A DNA stretch of 64,000 nucleotides from the NCBI GenBank assembly GCA_003282965.1, contig QBYF01000002.1, forward strand, positions 58,015-122,014, read 5' to 3'. Under the pieces are notes generated by a model. The model searched no databases and was not told where the DNA came from. It was given only the letters and a program-made list of their open reading frames with translations. Shown piece after piece: positions 17,790-25,901 of the stretch (position 1 is its first letter; each line of letters begins with the position of its first letter). A program made the translations under genes and the position numbers. The stretch comes from Pelagibacteraceae bacterium AG-325-E13. Lineage in GTDB: Bacteria; Pseudomonadota; Alphaproteobacteria; Pelagibacterales; Pelagibacteraceae.

Positions 17790-18206
17790 ATGATAGATAA
17801 ATTTGGAAACGCATTTTATTTAATAATCTACTTTGCTCATTTTATAATAGTTGGCAGCTATGCTTATCAGTTAGTCTTTGATACTAAAAAATTTCTTAAA
17901 GGTAGAGGAGTAGATAAGACAGCTACTTTAATCACTAGATTCGCTGGTTCATTTATGGTTGCAATAGTTTTAATGGCGATCTATGTAGCCTTCGTAAGAC
18001 CGGGTGGTTTAGATGCTACTTGGGCATTCTTTAATTTAGTTTTTATAATTAATGCTTCAATATTAGCTGCAAATTTTTATACGTTAAAAATTGATAAGAC
18101 AGGTTTAACTAAAAAAACAAAAAACGATGGAATATATGCACCACTAATTTTAGTAATTATGAGTGCTTTACTTTGTTATGGTCTTGCAGATAAAATCTAC
18201 GTTTAA
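17790..18206 (+). CDS. Four-helix integral membrane protein of unknown function
   Basis: A 138-residue protein with four hydrophobic segments near residues 8-28, 50-68, 78-96 and 115-133. A basic loop (DTKKFLKGRGVDK) separates helices 1 and 2. A His (YFAHFIIVG) and a few acidic residues are the only polar groups in the helices. It resembles small DoxX-like membrane proteins in size but lacks a motif I can name. It is fourth in the small-gene operon, after an AAAAGGAT ribosome binding site. Confidence 0.72.
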   Translation: MIDKFGNAFYLIIYFAHFIIVGSYAYQLVFDTKKFLKGRGVDKTATLITRFAGSFMVAIVLMAIYVAFVRPGGLDATWAFFNLVFIINASILAANFYTLKIDKTGLTKKTKNDGIYAPLILVIMSALLCYGLADKIYV

Positions 18207-18227
18207 AAATCAGAAAGGAGGGAGAAA

Positions 18228-18551
18228 ATGGCAAAATTTATAACTCTAGGAAAGTATACAGCCAAAGGTCTTGGAGGATTTGTTAGCAATCCATCTACAG
18301 ATAGGAAAGCAGCAACTTCTGCACTAGCTGCATCTGTTGGCGCTAAGGTTACTAGATACGCTGGCTTAAGAGGCAAGTATGACTTTATGGCTGAGATTGA
18401 AGGCACGTTTGAACAAGCCGCAGCTGCTTCTATGGTAGCTACATCAAGCGGAGCAATATCTGATTTTACTATTTTAGAAGACATAGACCTTAATGAAGTA
18501 GCAAAGACTGCTCAAAAAATGGCTAGTAATTACAAGGAACCAGGAAAATAA
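18228..18551 (+). CDS. GYD-domain protein
   Basis: A 107-residue soluble protein that fits the GYD domain (a ferredoxin-like fold of unknown function). The start KFITLGKYTAKGL, the GLRGKYDFMAEIEG block holding the family Gly-x-Tyr-Asp core (here GKYD), and the closing FTILED strand are visible. An unusually strong AAAGGAGGGAG ribosome binding site suggests high translation. It is the last gene of the small operon. A 7-bp inverted repeat (CAGGAAA / TTTCCTG) overlaps its stop, without a T tract. Confidence 0.76.
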   Translation: MAKFITLGKYTAKGLGGFVSNPSTDRKAATSALAASVGAKVTRYAGLRGKYDFMAEIEGTFEQAAAASMVATSSGAISDFTILEDIDLNEVAKTAQKMASNYKEPGK

Positions 18552-18633
18552 TTATTTCCTGAAACTTATACATTTCAAGGTATCGGTAAATTTTATTTGA
18601 TTAGGAAAGTTTAATTTAATTTCATCGATACCT

Positions 18634-19263
18634 TCATCTATTTCTTTTTTTGAAAGACTTAATAAGCATGAAATATATCTTACTTTTATCATTGATATAT
18701 ACTTTTTTCTTAGAAATATTTACTTTAAAACTAAAACTAGTTTCTCTTGTCTTTTTTAAATTTTTTTTAATAACATTAAATAAAATTTCATCAACTTTTA
18801 AGCTTTTATGTAAATTTTTTTTCATCTTATTAAAACAGGGTATTTTATTATTTTTTGTTTTAAGAGAAAAAATTAATATTTTTCCTTTAGATTTTAAATT
18901 TTTCTTTGAAAGATTTAACAAAATATTCAATTTTTTCTTTGAGAAAAAATGGATTGTTTGTTTTATTAAGATTAAATCATATTTTTGTTTATTTTTTTTT
19001 AAATAGTTTATTGCATCAAATTTTTTAAATATAATATTTTTCTTAATATCCTTACTTTTGATAATATCTACTCCAGCAGGTTTTGTTTTAAATTTAAATT
19101 CATTTTGAAGTGCACTTATAATATTTGCTCGTCCACAGCCAATATCAAGAATTTTAGAATTTTTATTAAAATTTACCTTTAATTTTAAAAATTTATTGAA
19201 ATTTGTAAGATATTTTTTTGAAGAAAGCCAAGTCTTGTTATCCCAATTTTTAAGTTTTTGCAT
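18634..19263 (-). CDS. Class I SAM-dependent methyltransferase
   Basis: A 209-residue methyltransferase with the SAM-binding motif I ILDIGCGRANI near residue 40, an acidic strand (GVDIIKSKD) and a motif IV-like YDLILIKQTIHF. It is extremely Lys/Asn-rich and more AT-rich than the neighbouring metabolic genes. The acceptor substrate cannot be inferred. Its start overlaps the stop of the upstream pta-type gene by one base, so it is co-transcribed with it. Confidence 0.8.
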   Translation of the reverse strand: MQKLKNWDNKTWLSSKKYLTNFNKFLKLKVNFNKNSKILDIGCGRANIISALQNEFKFKTKPAGVDIIKSKDIKKNIIFKKFDAINYLKKNKQKYDLILIKQTIHFFSKKKLNILLNLSKKNLKSKGKILIFSLKTKNNKIPCFNKMKKNLHKSLKVDEILFNVIKKNLKKTRETSFSFKVNISKKKVYINDKSKIYFMLIKSFKKRNR

Positions 19264-20171
19264 TAAAGGGCAACAACTGCTGCAGCCATTGATGCTAATC
19301 TTGCTTCGGTATTATCGGCCCTACTAGTTATAACAACAGGCACTTTTCCTCCCACAACTACTCCAGCTGCACAAGCACCCATAAAAAAAATCATCATTTT
19401 AACTAGACCATTTCCTGCCTCTACATTTGGCACTAGTAGAATATCAGTTTGTCCAGCTACAGCATTTTTAATACCTTTTATTTTTGCTGCTTTTTCAGAA
19501 ACTGAATTATCAAATGCCATTGGACCAAAAACATCTGCTTCAATTCCCTCATCTTTTACTCTTTTAGTCAATTCTTTTGCCTCAATAGAGCTTGGTACAC
19601 TCTTTAAAACTTCTTCAGTAGCAGACAAGATAGATACTTTTGGTTTTGAAATTCCAATACGTTTTGCAAAATCAACTGAATTTTTGAGTATATGCATTTT
19701 AGTTTCTAATTTAGGCAAAACATTCAAAGCGCCATCAGTTATTATAAATGGTTTATCATTTCTTTCTAAAGTCATGTGCCAGATATGACTTAATCTTTTT
19801 TTGCCAATCAAGTTTAAGTTTCTTTTAAGCACTGCTTTCATTAATACATCTGTATGAATGTGACCTTTGACAATTATCTTAACCTTATCTTCACTTGCTA
19901 ATTTTGCTGCTATTGGGGCCGTATTGTTTTCAACTGGCTCATGTATAATTTCATAATTTGAAATATCCCAATTTATTTCTTTTGCTATTTTCACTATGGT
20001 TGTTTTATCTCCAACAAAAACTGGTATTATTAAATTAGCTTCAACTGCTTGTTTAGCAGATACTATCGCAACCTCTTTAACAGCATTTACAATTACTGCT
20101 TTTACAGGTCCTTTTTGTTTTGCAATTTTCAATAGGTTTTCTGGACAAATAATTTTTTTTTTAGATAGCAT
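19263..20171 (-). CDS. pta: Phosphate acetyl/butyryltransferase
   Basis: A 302-residue single-domain member of the PTA/PTB family, which interconverts acetyl phosphate and acetyl-CoA. Visible features are AVIVNAVKEVAIVSAKQA near the start, IVKGHIHTDVLMKAVL in the centre, and the C-terminal GKVPVVITSRADNTEARLAS signature. Xsc produces acetyl phosphate, and this is the obvious route from it to acetyl-CoA. It overlaps the Ldh-family gene by 11 bases. Butyryl specificity, or activity with other acyl phosphates, is possible; the sulfonate context favours acetyl. Confidence 0.86.
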   Translation of the reverse strand: MLSKKKIICPENLLKIAKQKGPVKAVIVNAVKEVAIVSAKQAVEANLIIPVFVGDKTTIVKIAKEINWDISNYEIIHEPVENNTAPIAAKLASEDKVKIIVKGHIHTDVLMKAVLKRNLNLIGKKRLSHIWHMTLERNDKPFIITDGALNVLPKLETKMHILKNSVDFAKRIGISKPKVSILSATEEVLKSVPSSIEAKELTKRVKDEGIEADVFGPMAFDNSVSEKAAKIKGIKNAVAGQTDILLVPNVEAGNGLVKMMIFFMGACAAGVVVGGKVPVVITSRADNTEARLASMAAAVVAL

Positions 20172-21168
20172 CTAATTCACTCATTTCTTTTAAAATTTTC
20201 TCAGGTATAGATATATCTTTATTTAAATTCATTTTATATGTTTTATTTTTTCTTTCTCCTGGATATAAAATTGAATTAAAACCTTTTGCTTTTGGAAGTT
20301 TTTTTACTCGTTTAATATTTTTTTTTATTTCTTTAATAAAGTTATTTCCTACAAAAATTTTAGGATTAATAGTTATAAATAAATGACCAACATTTTGAGG
20401 GCCAGTAAAATCATCAAAAGGATCTTTTGTCTTTCCACCATGACTGCTACCAGTTAATACACCACTTAAAATATCTACCATCCAGGCCAAACCTGATCCT
20501 TTAAATTCTGCTATAGGAAGTTGGGTTCCTAATAAAGCTTCCTTAGCATTAGTTGTAATTTTACCAGCTTTGTTTAATGCTACGCCATAAGGAATCCTTT
20601 TTCCAAGTTTATTAGCTCTTCTTATTTTTCCTCTATTAATTACTGAAGTTGAAGCATCTAATATAAACGGCACTTTACCTGTAGGTGTTCCGAAACAAAT
20701 TGGATTAGTCCCAAATAAAGATTTCTTTGCACCATGAGGGGCTAGAGCAGGAGGAGCGTTTGTAAAACAAAAAACAATTAAATTTTTTTTTACGGCTTGT
20801 TCAGCATAAAAACTGGATAATCCGAAGTGACCACTTTTCTTAATAGCAACTAAACCAATTCCTGTTTTTTGTGCATTTTTAATTGCTTGGTCAATTCCAA
20901 TATCAGCTGACACAAAACCAATACTATTATCTGCGTTTATATGGGAAATTGAAGAACTTATTTTTTTTATTTTTATTTTTGGTTTTGGATTAATCAATCT
21001 TTTTTTAATTCGATCACAGTACATTTTTAGTCTAATTAGACCATGAGACTTCGCATCAACAAGTTCTGCTTTAATTAAGTAATTCGTACATATTTCTGAA
21101 TGTTTGTGTGATAATCCATGCTTTCTAAAAATTTTTTTTACTTTAGTTTTTAATAAATTTTTTTTCAC
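20161..21168 (-). CDS. Ldh/malate dehydrogenase-type oxidoreductase, candidate sulfolactate dehydrogenase (ComC-like)
   Basis: A 335-residue NAD(P)-dependent 2-hydroxyacid dehydrogenase of the Ldh_2 family. Motifs include DAKSHGLIRLKMYCDRI near residue 37, KKSGHFGLSSFYAEQA with the catalytic His, and GSGLAWMVDILSGVLTG near residue 225. ComC, the (R)-sulfolactate dehydrogenase, belongs to this family. Next to pta and in the same island as suyAB and hpsN, sulfolactate is a plausible substrate, for isomer interconversion or reversible oxidation to sulfopyruvate. Ureidoglycolate or malate/lactate activity remains possible. Confidence 0.82.
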   Translation of the reverse strand: MKKNLLKTKVKKIFRKHGLSHKHSEICTNYLIKAELVDAKSHGLIRLKMYCDRIKKRLINPKPKIKIKKISSSISHINADNSIGFVSADIGIDQAIKNAQKTGIGLVAIKKSGHFGLSSFYAEQAVKKNLIVFCFTNAPPALAPHGAKKSLFGTNPICFGTPTGKVPFILDASTSVINRGKIRRANKLGKRIPYGVALNKAGKITTNAKEALLGTQLPIAEFKGSGLAWMVDILSGVLTGSSHGGKTKDPFDDFTGPQNVGHLFITINPKIFVGNNFIKEIKKNIKRVKKLPKAKGFNSILYPGERKNKTYKMNLNKDISIPEKILKEMSELDAI

Positions 21169-21599
21169 TTTATCTTTTTGTTTCCTTCTTTTTCCCAGTA
21201 ATCAATTCTTTGTTTTTGATTTTCAACCAGGTTTCTACACAAAAGACCGTATTCTTTAGCTAAAAGGGCAAAGTTTCTTTTCGCTTTTTTTGTAAATTTA
21301 TCTACTTTTTCTTTATTTATTTTTGCCATAGACTCAGGTTTGAAACCTAAGACTTCTCCTAAATCATAATTAAACTTTAAAGTAACGTCAGCACTTTTTT
21401 CTAACCCTTCTATAATATTTTTTTCTTTCCCAATCTTTTTAAAACTTTCTGCACTCACCTTATAAAAACTATAGCAGCTAACGTAATCCTTCTGAATATT
21501 TTCAATTACATATTTTGCTACTTTTTCTTCTTTTGTTTTTTCAAGGGAGTTTAAGGAAAAGGGATATAACAATATAATTATGTAGATAATTTTTTTCAT
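21165..21599 (-). CDS. Small secreted protein of unknown function
   Basis: A 144-residue protein with a short signal sequence (IIYIIILLYPFSLNSLE) and a Lys-rich, largely helical mature part. Two Cys (VSCYSFYKV; GLLCRNLVE) could pair. The general plan of signal peptide, about 120 helical residues and one Cys near each end resembles the tandem pair at 16.7-17.5 kb, but I see no convincing sequence identity. It overlaps the Ldh-family gene by four bases. Confidence 0.7.
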   Translation of the reverse strand: MKKIIYIIILLYPFSLNSLEKTKEEKVAKYVIENIQKDYVSCYSFYKVSAESFKKIGKEKNIIEGLEKSADVTLKFNYDLGEVLGFKPESMAKINKEKVDKFTKKAKRNFALLAKEYGLLCRNLVENQKQRIDYWEKEGNKKIK

Positions 21600-22033
21600 T
21601 AGCTTTCTTTTTTATAATTAATAACACTTTCACATTGTGACAACAAACTTTCACCCTCTGTATTGTTCAAAACGGTTCTTATTTTGACATTAGCCTTTTC
21701 TTTATCGAAAATTAATTGAGTATAAAAGGCAGGATAACCTGAGATTTCAGAAACGAACAAATTATTTTCTACAGTTATCCCTTTGTTTGTTAAGTTTTTT
21801 TTTTTAATTGTTATGTCATTAAGTCTTAACTTCTCATAGCTTTCGTCACTATATATAAATTCCCTAGTCATAAGTCCTTTTTCTAAATCAAGAATATACT
21901 CATTTTTTTCATAAACATAATCAGTACTTTTGCAATTTTGAAAAATAAATATTTCTGCTATTGAATGTGTTGATAGCAATTGAAAGACTAGAAAAAAAAA
22001 AATTATCTTCATTCTTATGATTTTGTTAATCAA
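21599..22033 (-). CDS. Small secreted protein of unknown function
   Basis: A 144-residue protein whose N terminus MINKIIRMKIIFFFLVFQLLSTHSIAE is a signal peptide. A start at the second Met (MKIIFFF) would give a more typical signal. The mature part looks beta-rich with two Cys (QNCKSTDYV; SQCESVINY), like a small periplasmic or lipocalin-type domain; no family is recognised. It is packed between the GT17 gene and another secreted protein with 1-8 base overlaps. Confidence 0.68.
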   Translation of the reverse strand: MINKIIRMKIIFFFLVFQLLSTHSIAEIFIFQNCKSTDYVYEKNEYILDLEKGLMTREFIYSDESYEKLRLNDITIKKKNLTNKGITVENNLFVSEISGYPAFYTQLIFDKEKANVKIRTVLNNTEGESLLSQCESVINYKKES

Positions 22034-22919
22034 TCCATTCGGAAAACTGATCTTTATTTTTTGATATATAATCAGGTAAATATTTTAAGTCTAATTTTTC
22101 TAGCGTCTCAAATTTTTTTTCTTTATATCCTTTATAAACATCCTTGGTATCAGAGAAGTAATCATAAAGAATCTTTTTTTCAGCAATTTTTTTTTTGATA
22201 TCGTCTACTTTAATACCACTATATTCGTATTCTAAATAATGTTCAAAATTTCTCATTTTATGATCAATTTGTTCCGCACTTTTAATATTTGTAAAATGCC
22301 ATCCACCGTTTTCAATGAATTGAACATCAAAGTATTTTGTTTTAGAGAATAAAGCATCAATTCTCCAAAAAGGATATTTTTTAGATTTAATATTTCGTAG
22401 CCATTGAGGGCTAGGCAGGTATTTTTTTTTACAAATTTTACTTCCCACCCAAACAACGCTAGGTGAAAGTAGATTAAATTTATAACAAAACATCTTTTGT
22501 TTAAAAATAGCAATCTTATTTTTATATTTAAATTTATCTAAATTTGGTATTTCATCTAAATCATTTATTAAAATTAAATCTTCATCTGAAAATTTTTCTA
22601 AATAATTGAGATGATAGTTTCTTTGAGAATTTTCTCTATAATGTGCATTATCCAAGATTTTAGAATGTTTGACATCTATATTATCATTTTCATTTATATT
22701 TTTTAAATTTTCAGGTTCTTTTTCTAAGACTATATAGGTAATTTTATCTTTAAATTTTTTAAAGTTTTTGATGTCGAAATTCAATTTTTTTTTTTCACCT
22801 CTATGTGTGAATGTAGCCTCGCATACGATAAATTGTGATACATGTTCGTTTAGTGTATTTAAACGAACATCTAATAACATATCTTCATCAAAATATTGTA
22901 AACAATCGATGATTTTCAT
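22026..22919 (-). CDS. Glycosyltransferase family 17 protein, second copy
   Basis: A 297-residue GT17-like enzyme and clear paralog of the gene at 15.7-16.6 kb. It shares the KIIDCLQYFDEDMLLDVRLNTL start, the ATFTHRGEKKKLNFDI block, the LINDLDEIPNL acidic motif, the WLRNIKSKKYPFWRIDALF segment and GGWHFTNI. It is cytoplasmic with no membrane segment. Its start overlaps the upstream racemase stop by four bases. Substrates are unknown; the pair probably modifies a surface glycan. Confidence 0.87.
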   Translation of the reverse strand: MKIIDCLQYFDEDMLLDVRLNTLNEHVSQFIVCEATFTHRGEKKKLNFDIKNFKKFKDKITYIVLEKEPENLKNINENDNIDVKHSKILDNAHYRENSQRNYHLNYLEKFSDEDLILINDLDEIPNLDKFKYKNKIAIFKQKMFCYKFNLLSPSVVWVGSKICKKKYLPSPQWLRNIKSKKYPFWRIDALFSKTKYFDVQFIENGGWHFTNIKSAEQIDHKMRNFEHYLEYEYSGIKVDDIKKKIAEKKILYDYFSDTKDVYKGYKEKKFETLEKLDLKYLPDYISKNKDQFSEWID

Positions 22920-23611
22920 TTTCTATATTTTTTCATTGTAGAAATAGCTAAAATTAAATTTGGATCTAAAAACATTTTAGATTTTTTTATTTTTTGAAAT
23001 GATTTATAAGCAAAGATTGCAATTGGAAGCTCAGTACATCCTAATATAATCTTTTTACAACTTTTTTTAATTAAAAAATTTACAGCTGGTCTTATTGCTT
23101 TTTCTGCCTCTTTAACTCTTCCCATTTTGACTAATCTTATAGATTTATTGACATTATTAGTTTGAATTGACTTTATTGGATTGATTAATGAAAATTTTTT
23201 ATCAAAAAATTTGTTATAAACTCCGGTAATCAAAGTACCTTCGGTTGCCAATAAACCTATTTTAGAGTTTTTCTTACATGTTTTTTCCGCATGTAAATAA
23301 ACTTCTTTTGGCATACTAATAATTGGAATATTTGTCTTTTTATCAAGATCATTATACCAATAATGAGCTGTGTTGCATGGTATTACAATAAATTTACATT
23401 TGTTTTTTTCTAGGAATTTACAACCATTTAAAAGACTTTTTAAGACTTTGTTATATTTGTTAAGATTTTCTGGCCGACCTGGAATATTAGATTTGTTGTA
23501 TAAAACAAATAGTGGATATTTTTGGTCAATTTTTCCTTTATATAATTTTGCAAGTTTATTGCAGAAATCAAGTCCAGCTTGTGTCCCCATGCCTCCTAAA
23601 ATTCCAATCAT
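22916..23611 (-). CDS. Aspartate/glutamate racemase-family protein
   Basis: A 231-residue two-Cys racemase. The N-terminal GILGGMGTQAGLDF motif and both catalytic cysteines, in VIPCNTAHYW and ILGCTELPIA, are present, so it should be active. The family interconverts L- and D-Asp or related amino acids. No peptidoglycan genes lie close by, so a role in cell-wall D-amino acids or amino-acid catabolism cannot be chosen. It is the first gene of the run that continues into the GT17 gene. Confidence 0.84.
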   Translation of the reverse strand: MIGILGGMGTQAGLDFCNKLAKLYKGKIDQKYPLFVLYNKSNIPGRPENLNKYNKVLKSLLNGCKFLEKNKCKFIVIPCNTAHYWYNDLDKKTNIPIISMPKEVYLHAEKTCKKNSKIGLLATEGTLITGVYNKFFDKKFSLINPIKSIQTNNVNKSIRLVKMGRVKEAEKAIRPAVNFLIKKSCKKIILGCTELPIAIFAYKSFQKIKKSKMFLDPNLILAISTMKKYRK

Positions 23612-23632
23612 AAGATGATATTAATATTCTAT

Positions 23633-25801
23633 TTAGAAAACTTTAAAAGCGTTAAATTTCAAAAAGTTTTGATGGCCAATACCATTTTTATCAATTCTAT
23701 TTATAGTACTTGATAAATTCCAACCATTATTGAAATTCCAATCAAAACCCGTTTCAGCAAGTATTGATGATGAAAAATCTTTCTTAATATTTGTAGTGTA
23801 TTGATTTGATGAACTAGTGACGTAATTAGCTTTTAAAGTAGAGTCATCAGTTAAGTCTTCATTGAAATCTAACTTAAGATAAGGCAAGAATTTTGAAGTT
23901 TTTAATCCAAAGTCTGCATGTATAATGGTTCCTAATGATAATGAAGTACTTTTTAAATCCCTATCATCATAACTTAACCTTAAATTACTATCTCCCTTTT
24001 CAGAGTAATCATCAAACATAGTATAGCTAAAGTTAAAACTTGAGTAATTACTAAAAGTGATTTTGTTGAGAGTTTTAGCAAAATTGTACTTTATTGCTCC
24101 AAACGCTTGTTGACTTTTTAACTCACCAGTAACCTTAGTATCATTTGCAACATCAACAACTCTTGTAGTTGATTGAGTTGTTTCACCAAAGCTTAAAAAA
24201 GTATCAAAAGCTCCTTTAAAGTTCTCATTATCAGAGAACCAAGTATTATAAAAAGAAACACTTAAGTTATCTGAATTGAATTTAGATCCATCAGTACTAA
24301 TCGTTACATCGTCAGTTTCATCTCTAATAGCAAATCCAAATAACGAATTATCTGTTAGATCAATGTCAGCACCCATAGTAAATCCATTTGACTCATTTCT
24401 TCTTCCTAATTGATTTACGTTAAAGTCAATACCGCCTGATGATATTAGGCCATTGCTCCAAACAGCCCATTTTTTTGGCTCAAGACCAAATCCATCTTTT
24501 AAATATCTAGTTAATGGAAGTTCACTTATAAAACTATCAATACTATCTTTTGAAATACCTTTGTTGTCTAATCCAATTTGAGAATATCTTTTTATATAAT
24601 GTTCTGTTAGTTTAGACTCTATACTTTGATCAGCGCCACTTTTAGCTAGCGCTAATTTTACATTATTTAAACTTAAGCTGCTATTTTCTCCAGTTCTTCT
24701 GAATTGTTCCATTCTTCCCATTATAGAATTAGTAGAATTAAACATCCACCTCTTTACACTTTCTGTTTGTGCCTCAACCATACCAGCCAACTGTTTATCA
24801 TCAAATGCTTGGTGTGTACTTCCACTTGCTTCAATTGAACTGATTGTGAGTGTCGTTAGTCCTGTAGTCGTTGCTGTCTCACCTTCAATACCGCCATATT
24901 CAATTACATAATATTGTACGTTCTGATTATTTCTATAATCATTCCAAGTTCCGTCTGTTTTTATATGCAACCTATCTTCACCTCCAGCATCGTTCGGTTC
25001 ATTAGTATTCCAACCAAATTCTCCAGCTCCAAATGGTTTTTCGTATACTGTGTAGCCAGTATCCACTGTGCAACCACCACTCGTTGTGTTATCAGCGTCG
25101 TTACCAACTGTAAAAATTTTTCCATCATCAGGACCACCCGACCATTTCCAACATCCTTCTGTATCAGCGTCAGTTCCGCCTAACCATGCATTCACTCCAG
25201 CTTTGTCATCTATAAAAGTATTTTCTTGATAACTTGTTATAGAAGCAAGATATCCTGATAGCCCGTTTAAAGTAGAAGCTTCCGCAGCAGTTTTTGCATC
25301 AGACCAAGTTATATTACTTCCATGATTTACGACTTTGTAATAATGCCCATTAGCTGAATTATAAAGACTTCCAGCTGGTGTTATGGATAATGTTACTGTA
25401 GGTGATCCTGTAGTTCCATCACCCTTAAATGATAAAGTAGCTATCGCTGCATTTATTTCAGCCTGCGTTCCTATAAATCCTATTTCTTCATGATCGCTAG
25501 CTTCTAATTTACAATTAGTTGGTTCACTAGAACTATCAGAGGTATAATCACAATACCCAGAAGCTTGTTCCAAACCTGTAGTAGTTGTAACAACGAGGGT
25601 TCCTGCCGAAGCAGTAATAGTTGCTAATAAATCAGTTGCAGTAAAACCACTTATGCTTGGAGTAGTTCCAGAGTCTGATAACAGCACAAAGCTAGACGTA
25701 TTCGCAGTCAAGGTGCTAGGCATTGTAATTGTTTCAGACCAAACTTTATTACTAAGTAATAAAGTCACACCGATAGCAGCTATCTTTATCCAAGCTCTCA
25801 T
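23633..25801 (-). CDS. C-type-lectin autotransporter (secreted adhesin-like protein)
   Basis: A 722-residue outer-membrane or surface protein. Order of parts: signal peptide (residues 1-22); a Ser/Thr-rich beta domain; a C-type lectin domain from about residue 150 to 305 with WSDAKTAAE, the Ca/sugar motif EPNDAGGED and the WND tripeptide; a helical linker (about 340-410); and a C-terminal autotransporter-like beta-barrel of about 280 residues ending in aromatic FKVF. EPN is the mannose-type specificity motif in animal lectins. The lectin part has several Cys for disulfides. It lies beside a GT17 gene and just downstream of tauC. Surface carbohydrate binding is inferred. Confidence 0.85.
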   Translation of the reverse strand: MRAWIKIAAIGVTLLLSNKVWSETITMPSTLTANTSSFVLLSDSGTTPSISGFTATDLLATITASAGTLVVTTTTGLEQASGYCDYTSDSSSEPTNCKLEASDHEEIGFIGTQAEINAAIATLSFKGDGTTGSPTVTLSITPAGSLYNSANGHYYKVVNHGSNITWSDAKTAAEASTLNGLSGYLASITSYQENTFIDDKAGVNAWLGGTDADTEGCWKWSGGPDDGKIFTVGNDADNTTSGGCTVDTGYTVYEKPFGAGEFGWNTNEPNDAGGEDRLHIKTDGTWNDYRNNQNVQYYVIEYGGIEGETATTTGLTTLTISSIEASGSTHQAFDDKQLAGMVEAQTESVKRWMFNSTNSIMGRMEQFRRTGENSSLSLNNVKLALAKSGADQSIESKLTEHYIKRYSQIGLDNKGISKDSIDSFISELPLTRYLKDGFGLEPKKWAVWSNGLISSGGIDFNVNQLGRRNESNGFTMGADIDLTDNSLFGFAIRDETDDVTISTDGSKFNSDNLSVSFYNTWFSDNENFKGAFDTFLSFGETTQSTTRVVDVANDTKVTGELKSQQAFGAIKYNFAKTLNKITFSNYSSFNFSYTMFDDYSEKGDSNLRLSYDDRDLKSTSLSLGTIIHADFGLKTSKFLPYLKLDFNEDLTDDSTLKANYVTSSSNQYTTNIKKDFSSSILAETGFDWNFNNGWNLSSTINRIDKNGIGHQNFLKFNAFKVF

Positions 25802-25901
25802 AAAAAACCCAAAATGATTATTTCTTAATTATTTATATTAATTTAAGCCTGATTATTCAACAGCAAGAATAGCTACAATTCTTAATTGAAAAAGAGGGTT
25901 T

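Noticed and set aside
18577-18634. Inverted repeat AAGGTATCG ... CGATACCTT between the convergent GYD and methyltransferase genes
   Set aside because: Nine-base arms separated by about 40 bases with no T tract; might form a loose hairpin at transcript ends but not a recognisable terminator or mobile-element end.
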